Source: Halotia branconii CENA392 (lineage in GTDB: Bacteria > Cyanobacteriota > Cyanobacteriia > Cyanobacteriales > Nostocaceae). From it: a DNA stretch of 64,000 nucleotides. Location: assembly GCF_029953635.1 (NCBI RefSeq), contig NZ_CP124543.1, positions 2,149,455-2,213,454 on the forward strand. The letters run 5' to 3'. Made by a program: the position numbers and the translations under genes. Under the pieces are notes generated by a model. That model searched no databases. It was not told the origin of the DNA and saw only the letters and a list, made by a program, of their open reading frames with translations. Below, one piece after another: positions 63,639 through 64,000 of the stretch. Numbering within the stretch: position 1 is the first letter of the stretch; every line of letters starts with the position of its first letter.

Positions 63639-64000
63639 TCAATCCAAGACAGGCGGAGTGTTCACTTCCAGCCAGTAGTCTACGAATGCCTGAATCGTCT
63701 TTTTTAGTTCCTGAGCATCCATTGGTTTTACCAGATAACCATTTGCACCCTTTCGGTAACACAATTCAATATCCTTGGGGTTAGATGATGTGGTAAAAAC
63801 CACAATGGGAATTTCCCTAAAACTTTTGTCTTGCTTGAGACGCTCTAGAATATCACGACCATCAATACCGGGTAAATTAAGGTCGAGCAGGATAACAGAG
63901 GGTTTAAGCGCTACTTTAGAATTGCCTAAGGTATCGCTTTTTTGTTGATAGAGGAACTCTAAAACCTCATCTCCATTAGTACAACGGTGTATGGGGTTCC
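63639..64000 (-). CDS. Rcp1-like response regulator (partial, cut by window end)
   Basis: The C-terminal 120 residues of a single-domain receiver. The phospho-acceptor Asp is in SVILLDLNLPGIDG, the Thr is in IPIVVFTTSS and the Lys in GANGYLVKPMD. The part before Asp (RCTNGDEVLEFLYQ) and after (the loop FREIPIVVFT) fit Rcp1-type partners of cyanobacterial phytochromes. The N-terminus lies beyond the window. It is upstream of the hybrid kinase by 248 bases, same strand. Confidence 0.85.
   Translation of the reverse strand, partial: NPIHRCTNGDEVLEFLYQQKSDTLGNSKVALKPSVILLDLNLPGIDGRDILERLKQDKSFREIPIVVFTTSSNPKDIELCYRKGANGYLVKPMDAQELKKTIQAFVDYWLEVNTPPVLD

Noticed and set aside
1-64000. tRNA, rRNA or CRISPR
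   Set aside because: I looked for T-loop (GGTTCGA) cloverleaf patterns, rRNA cores and regularly spaced direct repeats and saw none; the heptamer arrays are contiguous and too short for CRISPR.

Overview
The window is chromosomal DNA of a filamentous cyanobacterium, most likely of the Nostocales (Nostoc/Calothrix/Tolypothrix type). The evidence is the many HIP1 octamers (GCGATCGC), intergenic heptamer repeats of the CAGTTGT, CCCTAGC and CCCTATG kinds, an NblS/Hik33 kinase, a CPP1-like protein, a XisI protein, cyanobacterial DUF families (DUF3611, DUF2811, DUF6335) and several phosphorelay genes. I see no rRNA, tRNA or CRISPR array. The species is not assigned.

Layout. 0.3-7.3 kb: DUF3611 membrane protein, methyltransferase, DUF442-type phosphatase, SH3 protein, an orphan TauD-like oxygenase, a UbiD-family decarboxylase, MsrA and a DUF433/DUF5615 toxin-antitoxin pair. 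7.9-13.2 kb: a phosphate uptake operon pstS-pstC-pstA-pstB, with a second pstB that has lost its Q-loop glutamine. 13.4-16.9 kb: a histidine kinase with an ethylene-receptor-type membrane domain, followed by a response regulator-PAS-kinase hybrid. 17.5-22.3 kb: a decayed SDR remnant, hppD, a HAD hydrolase, a CPP1-like protein, an OmpR-type regulator and a DUF2811 protein. 22.9-28.5 kb: a stress-type accessory cluster (cupin, zinc alcohol dehydrogenase, secreted repeat protein, SRPBCC protein, PfpI-ferritin fusion, DUF2267, DUF6335). 28.7-37.7 kb: gatB, a conserved hypothetical, two GT2 glycosyltransferases plus a WcaF-like acetyltransferase (polysaccharide), pheT and a YciI protein. 37.8-45.9 kb: zinc-ribbon membrane protein, NblS kinase, solo XisI, hypothetical, DUF433, purD, GNAT, sugar epimerase, methyltransferase. 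46.5-50.4 kb: one 1,292-residue membrane protein. 50.48-52.07 kb: a complete ISAzo13-type insertion sequence whose transposase needs a -1 frameshift. 52.2-61.5 kb: CNNM-type membrane protein, stress protein, holB, ychF with a proline-rich peptide ORF upstream, DUF4926, an Orn/Lys/Arg decarboxylase and a secreted or anchored hypothetical. 61.7-64.0 kb: a CheY/Rcp1-like regulator (cut by the window end) followed by a hybrid kinase with a cyanobacteriochrome-like GAF domain.

Themes. Signal transduction is prominent: six histidine kinase or response regulator genes, two of them carrying unusual sensory modules. Phosphate uptake, general stress and surface polysaccharide are the other modules. The strongest leads are the putative ethylene sensor relay, the divergent second PstB, the GAF domain with a Cys-Val in place of Cys-His, the frameshift-dependent IS with Fur-box-like subterminal repeats, and dispersed repeats placed just upstream of polysaccharide genes. 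All functions are inferred from reading the sequence; no search was run.
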